Shown here: piece after piece, positions 9,580 through 18,803 of the stretch
Layout of the letters: every line of letters begins with the position of its first letter
Numbering within the stretch: the stretch's first letter is position 1
NCBI GenBank assembly: GCA_001931905.2
Contig: MSJI02000120.1
Location: forward strand, 1 to 23,387
DNA: 23,387 nucleotides
Reading direction: 5' to 3'
Origin: Cladosporium sp. IMV 00045
Lineage: Eukaryota; Ascomycota; Dothideomycetes; Cladosporiales; Cladosporiaceae
Translations under genes and position numbers: made by a program
The notes under the pieces: model-generated
Told to the model about the DNA's origin: nothing
Seen by the model: only the letters and a program-made list of their open reading frames with translations
The model's database searches: none

Positions 9580-9934
9580 GTCTTGTTGTATAGACTGTGG
9601 ATGTCTTCCTGGTGCTTCATCAGACGCAGCAGCGTGAGCATGCAAGGAAAAGGGTATGCCAATAGTTATACTGGGAATGAAAGACACCCGAACCGATCAA
9701 AAAGTCAAAGACAAAGCCAATCCTGCAGGTGAATTGACTGGGATATCTCATCCGGGTAGCTGTCCCATCCTCCAACGCCTACCGCTCACAAGTATGAACA
9801 GCTAAACCCCTTAGCCGTCAATCAAACTGCACATGTCGCCCCTCCCTCACCACCCCAGATCCAACCCTTCCCCCAATCGAACCATCAACAGGCGGAAGCT
9901 TCACATTCAAACTCCCACCTCCCACCCAATCCCC
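9580..9934. other. Convergent 3' intergenic region between the two thioesterase genes
   Basis: This 355 bp stretch holds the 3' ends of both genes. The right part is strongly C-rich on the plus strand, continuing the composition of the 3' end of thioesterase 2. I see no gene, repeat or RNA in it. Confidence 0.5.
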
Positions 9935-10696
9935 TCACAACCTCGCCCTCTCACACCCCTCCTTATCCATAAGACACAGCGCCAGCACCTCCCCGCCCTC
10001 CTCTCTCCTAACCGTACTCCTAACAATCGTCCCACCCCACCTCCCCGCCTTGAAAACCTCACAATCAATCCTCACAGCCTCCCCAACCCCAATCGGCCTA
10101 CGATATCTTATCTGCAAACCCCTCGTCGCCCCACCGCCCCCACCCCCCTTCTCCGGCTCCCGTCCCTGGACCGCATCGTCGTCAACAACAGCGGTAGCGC
10201 ACTGCGCCACCCCGTCCAGCAGCGTGGCGATGGCTCCGCCATGCACCGTGCCGAATTTGTTGCAGTACTGCGGCGAGAAGGCGATGCGGAAGACCGCGGT
10301 TCCGGAGGTGCCGTGGGGGTCGGTGGTGCCGTTGATGATTTGTACGGAGGTGTAGAGGCTGGTGTCGAAGTTGTTGGAGGGCGTGAGGGAGAGGTAGGCG
10401 CTGCGGTAGCCTTCGAGGCGGGCTAGGATGCGGGTCTTGTTGTGGGGTTTGGGGGATGGGGGAGGACTGGGAGGGGGAGTGGTGTTTTTGGTTTTGGTGG
10501 TGGCGGTGGTGGTGGCGTTGTTCTTGGTGTTACTGCTGGTGGTGGTAGATTTGGACTTTGGTGCGTCGTTTGGTTTAGTTGAAGATAAAGGCGCAGTATC
10601 TTCCTGGTCTTTGGAGTGACTGTTTGCATGCAACTCGTGCAAGCGAGCGTGGAAGTCTGGGCTTTCGAGGCCGATGAACTTCATCATAGCAGCCAT
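9935..10696 (-). CDS. Hotdog-fold thioesterase with low-complexity N-terminal extension (thioesterase 2)
   Basis: This is a single exon of 253 aa. The hotdog domain spans about 90-250: VHGGAIATLLDGVAQCATAV at 151-170 has the HGG (152-154) and Asp (161) of the family, then TRGLQIRYRRPIGVGE, GGTIVRSTVRRE and ALCLMDKE. These blocks align one for one with thioesterase 1 (TRNLNVTYFRPAVEGE, LATIRGVMKR, ICQHDKY), so the two are diverged paralogues. Residues about 28-86 are a Lys/Thr/Ser/Pro-rich linker, and a Gly6 run at 184-189 sits between the helix and the next strand. The start is the ATG at 10696; Met4 and Met5 are alternatives. The likely activity is acyl-CoA hydrolysis with unknown substrate. 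The linker could instead contain an unrecognised intron, but I see no good splice sites bounding it. Confidence 0.86.
   Translation of the reverse strand: MAAMMKFIGLESPDFHARLHELHANSHSKDQEDTAPLSSTKPNDAPKSKSTTTSSNTKNNATTTATTKTKNTTPPPSPPPSPKPHNKTRILARLEGYRSAYLSLTPSNNFDTSLYTSVQIINGTTDPHGTSGTAVFRIAFSPQYCNKFGTVHGGAIATLLDGVAQCATAVVDDDAVQGREPEKGGGGGGATRGLQIRYRRPIGVGEAVRIDCEVFKAGRWGGTIVRSTVRREEGGEVLALCLMDKEGCERARL
10444..10477 (+). other. Predicted G-quadruplex motif in the linker region of thioesterase 2
   Basis: The plus strand has G-runs at 10444-10447, 10451-10455, 10458-10462, 10469-10471 and 10473-10477, with loops of 3, 2, 6 and 1 bases. This fits the G3+N1-7 pattern with one run to spare. The gene is on the minus strand, so the G-rich strand is the transcription template. 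The coding strand here encodes the Pro/Ser/Thr linker. Confidence 0.6.
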
Positions 10697-10737
10697 GCGA
10701 AGGGATGTTGTTTCTTCGTGTGTTGATCAATCAATAG

Positions 10738-10745
10738 TATATATA
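10738..10745 (-). promoter_or_regulatory. TATA-like box of thioesterase 2
   Basis: TATATATA lies 42 bases upstream of the thioesterase 2 start codon. If used, the leader would be very short, which makes one of the downstream Met codons (residues 4 or 5) a reasonable alternative start. Confidence 0.4.
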
Positions 10746-12047
10746 CAGCGTCGATCGATTGCTTGTTGATGCGAACGATACGAGACGATGCGATGTGTTG
10801 ATTGCTCAATGGTGCAAACGTGGACTCGAGAACAGGAACTCGAAAACAATAACAATGTCTCTTCAATCGTAACTCAGTGAATGCCTCCACTAAGCGCTTC
10901 GGTGACGGCCGCATACGAGAATCATTGGTCATCGTCACAGACGTCTTGACGTTTTTACCAGTCTCGTGATGGCATTCTACCGACAATTTCCGAAGACATC
11001 ATGTTGGAGAACACGTGGGATTGCCGTTGAAAGGCGCTTGCTGAAGTCAGGCTTTGTAATCAGAGCCATGCAGCAAGCGAGAAATTTGAGCCGTTCATAT
11101 GCACACTAGAAATCGACAGACTGTATGAGCGGCTGGTATGGCGAGGCTGGTTGAATGTGGCTTTGATCTCAGGCCGGTAGATCAAGCGCTTTCCGAAGGC
11201 TGTGTATGGCGTTGCATCGATTGCAAAAGCCATTCACGAACCAGTCAATGCCGGTGAAGTCAAGACTCCATCACAAGGTGGCATCTGCGAAGGAACTGAA
11301 TAAGGCTCGTGCGTTGGTAATTGACTTCTGGTCTTGTACGATCCAGTCGCGTAATTGTCGGCGCCGTATCAAGCCGTCGTGTGACTTCCAGCGAGGCTGC
11401 GTTGTCTGCTTTGAGCATATGATTGGTACCTCTAATGTCCGTCGAATCTTGAACAGAGACTTGACTTTTACTCTCTCGTATCTGAGAGCCTGACTTCCTG
11501 AAATCGCCTCTTTTGTTCATGCTAATGTCGCGAGCAGTGGCGTATGCTGCAACTGGAGTTGACCACTTCCGCGCCTGCTTCGATCGACATACAGCACTCC
11601 GGATAATCTGGATCTTATCAACTACGGAGCTCAGTACATCCATATAGACAGGGATCATGACGTTACCCTCTAGTACTTATTGTTGAAAGACGATGGACGA
11701 AAGCAGTGTCCAGGGTTTCCAATGCTCTGGCGCAAGCATCTGTACGTTGAAGATACACCATGTTGATGCCGTGTGCGTTATGCTGTTGCACAGATTCTCA
11801 ATGTGGTCATGCAATGCCGTCGACTAGTATGATCTCGATATGGTCTTCCTTCATGGATGTTCGATACAGTCAGGCCATCAGCTGAGGTGATGTTGTCGGC
11901 TCGTCAGATCGTGTTCTCCACTCTTGGCGAAAACCTTCATCCTTCGCCATCAAATCGTTATCGATGACTGTTTCATCTTAAATCTCAAATAATGCATATC
12001 TCTGTATAGTCTATCTATTTCTTTAAGATTGTACACAAAGGCAAGGC
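10746..12047. promoter_or_regulatory. Divergent intergenic region between thioesterase 2 and the acyltransferase
   Basis: About 1.3 kb between two divergent genes, with more balanced composition than the flanking coding DNA. The longest frame starting with ATG (11260-11658 minus, 132 aa) is Arg/Ser-rich and resembles no family I know. The last 100 bases before the acyltransferase are AT-rich (for example around 11985-12030), as expected for a promoter. No repeat or RNA gene is seen. Confidence 0.5.
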
Positions 12048-13811
12048 ATGTCAAAAACTCAAACCGCGCACTGGCTGGACCAGTACGGCAACGCAGAAGC
12101 CCACGCTTGGGAAGTCACCAGAACCGAGGACGGCAACGAAAAAATCTGGCGACCCCTAGGCCTGATTGAATATGCATTCGACTCTGATGGACGATACTAT
12201 GAAGGTCGAGCAGACTTGAACGTCCAGCTTGACTTGACCATCAAATCTTCACTTGACAAAAAGGAATTACGAAACAGGATTCTTCTAGCTTGGACACTGT
12301 TCCGTTGCGAACATCCTCTGGCCCAGTCAAAGGCGGTTGAGAGACAGCCGTATATGTCTGAACGGAAAATTACAACACAGCCAATATACTCACTGATAGA
12401 CGTGCCCAAGGATGAGGATGCTGCGGTTTCTAGCGCTCAGGAAAGCCTGGTGTTTCTCGATGACTATTTCGACGAAGTCGACCCATATGACTTTTGGCTT
12501 CATGCTCAGAACACCGCACGAGTGGTCGACTCTTCCAAGAGCCTGTCCAAATGCTTCGTATATCCCTTGATCCCACACGAAGACGGCACGAGCACACTAC
12601 GATTCCTCCTGGTCCTCGGCCATCAGATCTCAGACGGCTTGACAAACTACACCTGGATGCGATCCTTCGTTCACCTCCTTAACAAACCACTGCCAGACCT
12701 CCACGCCTCTCTCCAAAAAGACATCAAAACGGAAGCCCTTCTGTCTCGCCTCCCACCACCCCAAGAAAGCCTCTACCCACACATCACCGGCTCCCCAGCC
12801 CGCCAACGCTGGTTCTGGGTCCTGACACGCATCCTTCGACACGTCCGAACCCCCCATCCAGCCGGCTTCTCCAACCCCCTCCGCCGCACCACACCCGTCA
12901 AACCCTCCCCTCTCCCTCCCACCTTCTCCTCCGTGCTCGACTACACCCGCCTCCCACTCCTCAACACCGTCCCCGTCTTCGCCAAAGCCTCCCTCCCCGC
13001 CACCACCCGCCTCAACCGCATCTGCCGCTCCGCCCGCGTCAGCGTCGGCGCAGGCTGCTTTGCCCTTGCCGCCTTGCTCATGATGGAATTCCACGAGCGA
13101 CGCGAACCCTCCACGCCCCTGTCGGCGCGCAAGCCTTTCATCACAGGCTTCCCGCTCAACCCGCGGCCTTTCCTCAGCACGCCCGTCGCCGCCGAGAGCC
13201 TCATGCTCGCTTTCAGCGACGGCATCGAACTGCCTTTCCTCCCCGCTTCCATGCCGCTGGAGAACAGGATCAAGTTGCTCGCCAGGCGAGCGCAGAAGCA
13301 ACTCGCCGTGTATCAGAAGCGCGAGCGGCCTGTGGCAGACAGTGAAGGGCTGCATTACATGGGCAGCCGCGGGCCGGGACGCATGCTCGCCACGCAGTAC
13401 GTGGCCAGCATCGAGCGGGCGGAGGCGAAAATGCCTTCTGCTCTGCGTGGGGAGGGTGGAGGGCCGCAGGGCGCGTATCCGATGCGGCCGAATGCGACGG
13501 TGCAGACGTGTGGTGTTAGCAGTGTTGGCAGGAGGGATGCGTTAATTCAGCAGAGGATGTATGATGTGCAGGCTCCGCTCAGGGAGGGGAGAAATTTCGT
13601 GGCGGATTTTAAGGATATGAATGCTGCGGTGAGGGCTAGGGACGGGGAGTTTCTGATTGGTGTGGGAGGGGCGGAGGATGGACTGTGGCTTTGTGTGAGT
13701 GCTGATGCTTCCGCGTTGGATCCTGGGTTGATGAAGGAGTGGCAAGCTAGGCTTCATGAGATTTTTGAAGAGATGGAGAGGTTGGAGAAGCAGAGCATGA
13801 CTTCTTTGTAA
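12048..13811 (+). CDS. CoA-dependent acyltransferase of the condensation-domain superfamily
   Basis: This is a single exon of 587 aa. The active-site motif HxxxDG is present as H192-QIS-D196-G197 inside LLVLGHQISDGLTNYTWMR. Its His is the general base in BAHD, Tri3-like and NRPS-condensation enzymes. Upstream are the usual N-lobe elements (DLTIKSSLDKKELRNRILLA, then LFRCEHPLAQ). The C-lobe contains RICRSARVSVGAGCFALAAL and the end-of-domain block VQTCGVSSVGRRDAL. The length fits stand-alone fungal O-acetyl/acyltransferases such as Tri3 relatives. It probably moves an acyl group from CoA to an alcohol or amine; donor and acceptor are unknown. The gene is convergent with the transporter gene (203 bp apart). 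The middle of the gene is strongly C-ending in its codons and the last third G/T-ending. Confidence 0.82.
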   Translation: MSKTQTAHWLDQYGNAEAHAWEVTRTEDGNEKIWRPLGLIEYAFDSDGRYYEGRADLNVQLDLTIKSSLDKKELRNRILLAWTLFRCEHPLAQSKAVERQPYMSERKITTQPIYSLIDVPKDEDAAVSSAQESLVFLDDYFDEVDPYDFWLHAQNTARVVDSSKSLSKCFVYPLIPHEDGTSTLRFLLVLGHQISDGLTNYTWMRSFVHLLNKPLPDLHASLQKDIKTEALLSRLPPPQESLYPHITGSPARQRWFWVLTRILRHVRTPHPAGFSNPLRRTTPVKPSPLPPTFSSVLDYTRLPLLNTVPVFAKASLPATTRLNRICRSARVSVGAGCFALAALLMMEFHERREPSTPLSARKPFITGFPLNPRPFLSTPVAAESLMLAFSDGIELPFLPASMPLENRIKLLARRAQKQLAVYQKRERPVADSEGLHYMGSRGPGRMLATQYVASIERAEAKMPSALRGEGGGPQGAYPMRPNATVQTCGVSSVGRRDALIQQRMYDVQAPLREGRNFVADFKDMNAAVRARDGEFLIGVGGAEDGLWLCVSADASALDPGLMKEWQARLHEIFEEMERLEKQSMTSL

Positions 13812-14014
13812 ATGTGATCCATCGTTGGGAGATATGGCAGCTTGGGTCTGTGAATAGTCGGACTACCAATGTAACTGGTTCGAGTAATAGAAAGCATTTG
13901 AAAAGCATCATGAGACATACAGGACTAATAAGAAATGACGAAAGCGTTTCGATATATAGCCCGCTAAAAATTCCCCCTCTTACGATTGGAAAAGGAAGTA
14001 AAGGAATGGAAGGA

Positions 14015-15720
14015 TCAAAAGCCAGATTCCTCATCGCTGTTCGCGTCGAACATGTCCTGCCACACCAAACATTCCTCTGGAATATCCGTGCCAACGCGAG
14101 GGCTCTCTCTGAGCTTCCATGTCACGCCAGCACCGAGGATGGCGATGAAAGCGAGAGCAGCCCAGAGCGAGCCGTTTACAACGACCATCGAGTAGTCGTT
14201 GGACAGGTAAAAGCTGACGCCACTGGCACCCACGGCGAGAGCCTTGAACAGCTCAGAGATGGAGACAACGCCAATGACCGTGCCGGTCGAAGAAGCGTCA
14301 GGCGCTGCGTTGAGGACAAGAAGCAGGACCAGGACCTGCGCTGCGCCGGCAAGGGTAGTCTTCGCAAGCATGGCTATAGTGTTGAAGGTGGCGGAGATCA
14401 TAGGCGAGCCACCTACGGCGTTGACGGCGAGGCCGATGAGCGGGATCACCACGTAAAAGACTGGGAACACAGCCGAAATGCGGCGGTAAACGGGCAGGAT
14501 GCCGACCTTGTTGACAATCAAGGGGACGAAGTGAAGGATGCGCACGGCGGCGACAATCTTGACGACCGTGACTACAGTGGTGAGCCATGCGCAGGGAATG
14601 CCCAGACCGCCTTGGTGGGAGGCAGTGTGCGCAAGGTGCGGCAGCAGGATCTCGAAGGTCGAGGAATGCAGCGAGAGGACGGAGAAGGATGCCAGAAGGA
14701 CAAGCACGGAAGGCGCAGTCAGCAGCTGCGAGATGCTAAGGTAGGATGGACGAGGAGCGGCAGCATCGTCGTTGAGAGCATCGATGATGCTGATTGTGAG
14801 AGACTCAGAAGAGTCGTTGGCGTGCGATTGCCCAAGGAAAGTGGCCTTCTCACAGTCTTGGTATTCTCCATGCTCAGTAGGCTGGCATTCGGATTGCGGG
14901 AGAGTCTGTACAATAGTCAGTACCGATTGGTGGGATATACAAAAATTGAAGAGACACTACAAACCTCTTTGAGCAGAAACGCCTCGGCGAGAGCAATGGA
15001 GAGAACAAAGCTAGCACACGCGATCTGCGGGCTCAAACCAGGGAACTGTGCAAACACACCAACCCTGGCGCCCTCACCAAGGCATCTCATGACCTGTGCA
15101 GCCAACGGCCCAATGCTGCCACCCAGAGCGACAACAGGCAGCCAAGCGACAGCCTTGACTCTATCGGCGCTACCGTGAGTGGTATCGGCCAGCATCGCCA
15201 GGCCAGAAACGGTGACAGCAGAGCTGACCACGCCGGCGACGAATCGCAATCCAGTAAACGCCGGCAGAGAAGTGGCGAATCCCATTGACAGGCAGCAAGT
15301 GCACATTCCCCCCAAACCGAGCATGGCAGTCTTGCGCCTCCCCCACCTGTCCGCAACGAATCCCCAAAAGATACCCATGGCGCTGCCGAGGAAGTATGCG
15401 CATTGGAGAACGCTCCTCAGGAAGGAGACGTCCATGTCCACGCAGCCGGTCGCTGAGGGCACGAGGACCATGATTTGCGTGGACAGGGAGGAAGACATGA
15501 TCGCCTCTGCGAGGAAAAGCAGGTAGATCATGGCCATGTTGCGGCGGGTCCGGTTTGTCGAATATGCCGGCTCATAGTTGTCTTGGTTGTCCTCCTCGGT
15601 CGATTCGAAGCCGTCATCTTCCTCCTCCTCCAGCAGCAGCATTTCCTTCTCCGACACCTCCAGCGCGTCCATGTCCTTCACCGGGATGAGAGAACGGTTT
15701 CTCTTGTGGAAGCCGAACAT
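14015..15720 (-). CDS. Major facilitator superfamily transporter (DHA1-like), two exons
   Basis: On the minus strand exon 1 is 15720-14965 and exon 2 is 14905-14015. The 59 bp intron 14906-14964 has a gtttgt donor, a TACTGAC branch site and a tacag acceptor, and it is phase 0. The product is 548 aa. An acidic cytoplasmic N-terminus (about 60 residues, with an EEEEDD run) precedes six membrane segments. The MFS motif A follows segment 2 as GFVADRWGRRK at 120-130. A hydrophilic central loop of about 60 residues spans the splice junction, then come six more segments ending in an acidic tail. Motif A and the 6+6 arrangement fit a proton antiporter. The substrate cannot be inferred; drug, metabolite or zinc-facilitator-like export are all possible. 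The neighbouring acyltransferase gives a weak hint of metabolite export. Unlike its convergent partner it shows no clear codon-composition switch. Confidence 0.88.
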
Positions 15721-16781
15721 GATTTCTGTACGTGTATGTATATGTGTGTGTGTTGCGCTGAAACAAGTCTTCCCTTTCGACTACAAGCTGTTGTATGTGC
15801 TCCAGATAAAGACCGTGATCAACTAGGCGCTCGATGCGCGTGTTATTTTGTAGAAAGTGTGATTTACAGATCCGAGCCCACGTCCTGCGTGCGCTCACGG
15901 GGGGGTCAAAGAGTGTGAGTGGTTGTTGTTCGCGCGTGAGATATCCTTCTCAAGTGAGTGTACAGGTTCTCCTCTATTGCAGAGAAGTCCCTAGAGTCAG
16001 AGTGAGTGTATGGTTAAAAGAATGACGAGTAGCGCAGAAGGCTTCGTAGAGCTATCTACGCGCGATTGGACAACGAAGGCATATACAATGCGACAAGACA
16101 AAGGGAAGCAGGGAAGAGACGAAAGGCGCCCCTCGGTGGAGAGGAGCAGAATGAGCGTGTGGTAGTGTGGTGAGGTTCGGTGGACTCACGACGAGAGCCA
16201 AACTCCCACCAAATCGACGCCGTCCAACGTGATGTAGGTGAAACCCCCCTCGTCGACTTGTGGTTTGGTTTAGAAGCGCGCTAAGTCGCCCCTTGTGGCT
16301 GCGCTAGGAAATATAGCTCCCTGGTGATGAGACAGCTTTGGACCCGCGCGCGTGAAGATCGCAGCACGACGTTCAATCCTTCCGATGGACAAGGGGGAAA
16401 TCAGCGCGGATCTCTCTTTCATCTGTGAACGCCTGAGAGGTGAACGCCTGAGAAAGGGGATCTCGGAAGTCGGAAAAATATGGCAGAGACATTCTGCAAT
16501 GAGAACAGGATAAGAAATATCAGGTGTTTATTTGGAGGATTGAATGCAAGTGTGAAAAACTCTTTCGGTTGTGATTGTGATGCAATAATGCAAGGGTGTC
16601 ATGGTATCATTAATATATTCGGAGAAGGAGCTTTTGAAGCGAGCCCGAAAGCCCTATGGTGGGCACTCGCTACCAGTCTATTATATGCAAACAAAATGGA
16701 AAACAGGACGTGTTCTCCGACAAGCCCTGGTGTGATAAAATGCAGATTCGCTGGCTAAGAACGCAGGACAAAGGGGACAGA
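15721..16781. other. Intergenic region: transporter promoter and 3' flank of the next gene
   Basis: About 1.06 kb between two minus-strand genes. Just upstream of the transporter start is a short alternating purine-pyrimidine tract (tatgtatatgtgtgtgtgtt, 15735-15754). A reverse CCAAT box lies near 16058. A 15 bp tandem duplication occurs at 16425-16453. No gene is supported. Confidence 0.5.
16425..16453. repeat. Tandem duplication of GTGAACGCCTGAGA, period 15
   Basis: The 14-base unit occurs at 16425-16438 and again at 16440-16453 without mismatch. It is non-coding and looks like a recent slippage duplication. Confidence 0.75.
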
Positions 16782-18803
16782 TTATTTGCCGACAAGACTT
16801 TTGAGGACCTTCCGGATGCCCTTCATGTTTTGGGAGTTTTCCGGAATGGCGAACGCTCCCTGGGCACCGGTTGGATCGTCGCAGATTGTGATGCTTTCGA
16901 GAGCAAGAGGGTCGTATTGGTCGATGAAAGGAGTATCCAGCGGAGATTTGGGCGCCGGCTTGATCTCATCCTCGGGCACACGAAGAATAGGTCGTGTGAG
17001 AGTCATGCGCAAAGTCATTTCTCTGTTTTGCATGGAGGGTGTGCGGCTATGGTCGGCAACCACATCGTGGCGATTGACATGTTGAGAAGGGGGAGAGTCT
17101 GGACTAGAGTGGAAAGCCGTCGTGGTGTTGGTGTCTTTGCCCGCAACTGCAGGCTCAGGGAAAGGCTGTGACTCCACTGGGGTGGAAGGGCCTCGACCAG
17201 GCAGAGTGTTTGCAGTTGAGCTGGAAGTGAGAGAGGATGAACGATCGTTGGCTACGGCGTTGCCATCGGACGTGACTGGGCGGCTTGCAGCAGTGCGAGG
17301 CGGTCCCTGTGGTGGCGCTGGGAAGCCATGCTCGAGGGTCTCGTCGAACAGTTCTTGCGAAGTCATCGCTCGCAAAGCTAGACGTACATCCGGATCCTGG
17401 TAATGCTTCGCCTCTGGGGAGGCCTCTGGGGAGGGCTCCGGTGCAGTGATGCTGAGTGCCGTTTGCCGGCGGCGAAGCTTTGCGGGTCGTTGGCTCTCAT
17501 TGAAGAATCCGGGTGATGGAAATGGTGCGAGTACTGGTGCCGCGAGCGGCAGAGGTCTGAGAGCAAACGAGCGCCGGAAGGATCGAATTTGTGCGGGTGG
17601 AATGACCGGTGGCGCAGGTACGCTGTTCCGCGTGGTTGCGATGGAATGTCTGCGGGAATACAAGTTCAGGACCGACATCTTATCAGCGTCTCCCTCTCCT
17701 GCGTCCTCGTCGTCGTCCTCTATGGCTTTCTGGGGAATTTCCTTTGCAAAATCTGCTATAGCTTGTTCGTCGAAACACCTTGTTGCTGGTGCAGATGATC
17801 GTCTGCGAGTCTTGATGTTGACCGCTACGTTAGGTTGCTGGTTGAGCTGTCTCCGGCACCAGTCTTGAGCCGACTCCTCCTCGGTGCAGGGTGCCGCTTT
17901 ATCAAGAGCAGATTGGCAGCGGTCAGTCAGCAGCGTTTGCTCCTCTTTGCTGAAGTGCTGACGTTTGACCTTGTCAGGCAATGAAAGGAACCAGGCGGCT
18001 TGGTCTTCGCTGACGGAAGCTTGTTGCTCAATTGTTGGACGCGAGTGACGACGGCGGGAACGGAGGAAGCTCGAAGTCATGGACGACTTTTGTTTTCGGT
18101 CGGAGTTGGGTTTCCAGTTATTCGGAAGGGTTGAGATATGAGACGGTTCGGCTGGTTGTTTTCTTCTGCGTTTGTGCGATGATGATGATGTTTGCGTCGA
18201 TGTCAGGGTAGAAGTGTGCGATGATGCCCGAGACGAAACCCGACTTTGTTGTGTGATGAGGTCGCGCTCTTCTGGGGAGAAGCACTTTCGACTATAGCTT
18301 TGGTCAGCTGGAATCGCTCTGGGATGTGCCTGCTTGGTGTGGGGAGCTGCCCCGACGAGTCGCCACCGCAACATGAGGAAGGCTCGATGAGAAGGTAATG
18401 TGACGCAAAAAAGTGTACGTCGATGTGGGAGCTGGCGGGAATTTTGTCGTGCAAGTAACTACAAGCAAACAAAAGACTCTACGCAGAGCGGTTGGCCGCA
18501 GACGGGTCGTGGCAGATCTGAGGCAGGATTGATGGATGCTTGGGTGACATACCGAATAGACAGAGGCAACGCCTCGAATTCCTGAGGCGACATCATTCTG
18601 CTTGATGGAGATGCTCGTTCGTTGCTCCGTCGGCGGCTCCTGGTCATGCTGCGGAGGATGGTGTTGGGGGAGGTTGATGAGGATGTATGAAATGAAGATG
18701 AAGGCAAGCAGTCCGAACGGCGAGGTGATGCAGGCCTGCCGTTTGTGTTCACAGCTGACCCGGCGCTTTGGCACTGTCGGACGACATCCCGCGGACCAGC
18801 CAT
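16782..18803 (-). CDS. Unnamed conserved fungal protein with two LPxx[IV][RK]R..FSxEE motifs, two exons
   Basis: On the minus strand exon 1 is 18803-18553 and exon 2 is 18291-16782. The 261 bp intron 18292-18552 has a gtatgt donor, an AGCTGAC branch site 12 bases from a tatag acceptor, and it splits an Arg codon. The product is 586 aa. Splicing creates FEALPLSIRRKCFSPEERDL at 76-95. A second copy, FLSLPDKVKRQHFSKEEQTL, lies at 185-204. The rest is low-complexity, Ser/Arg/Pro-rich and probably disordered, with an acidic DDDEDAGEGD patch and a basic C-terminus (KGIRKVLKSLVGK). No catalytic domain is visible and I do not recognise a named function. An unspliced model would start at 18374 and lose the first motif. 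The ATG at 18803 is the most upstream sensible start; Met70 and Met71 are alternatives. Confidence 0.72.

Noticed and set aside
12630..13355. 241-codon minus-strand frame opposite the acyltransferase
   Set aside because: It is Gly/Glu-rich antisense shadow sequence, explained by the C-rich coding strand of the acyltransferase.
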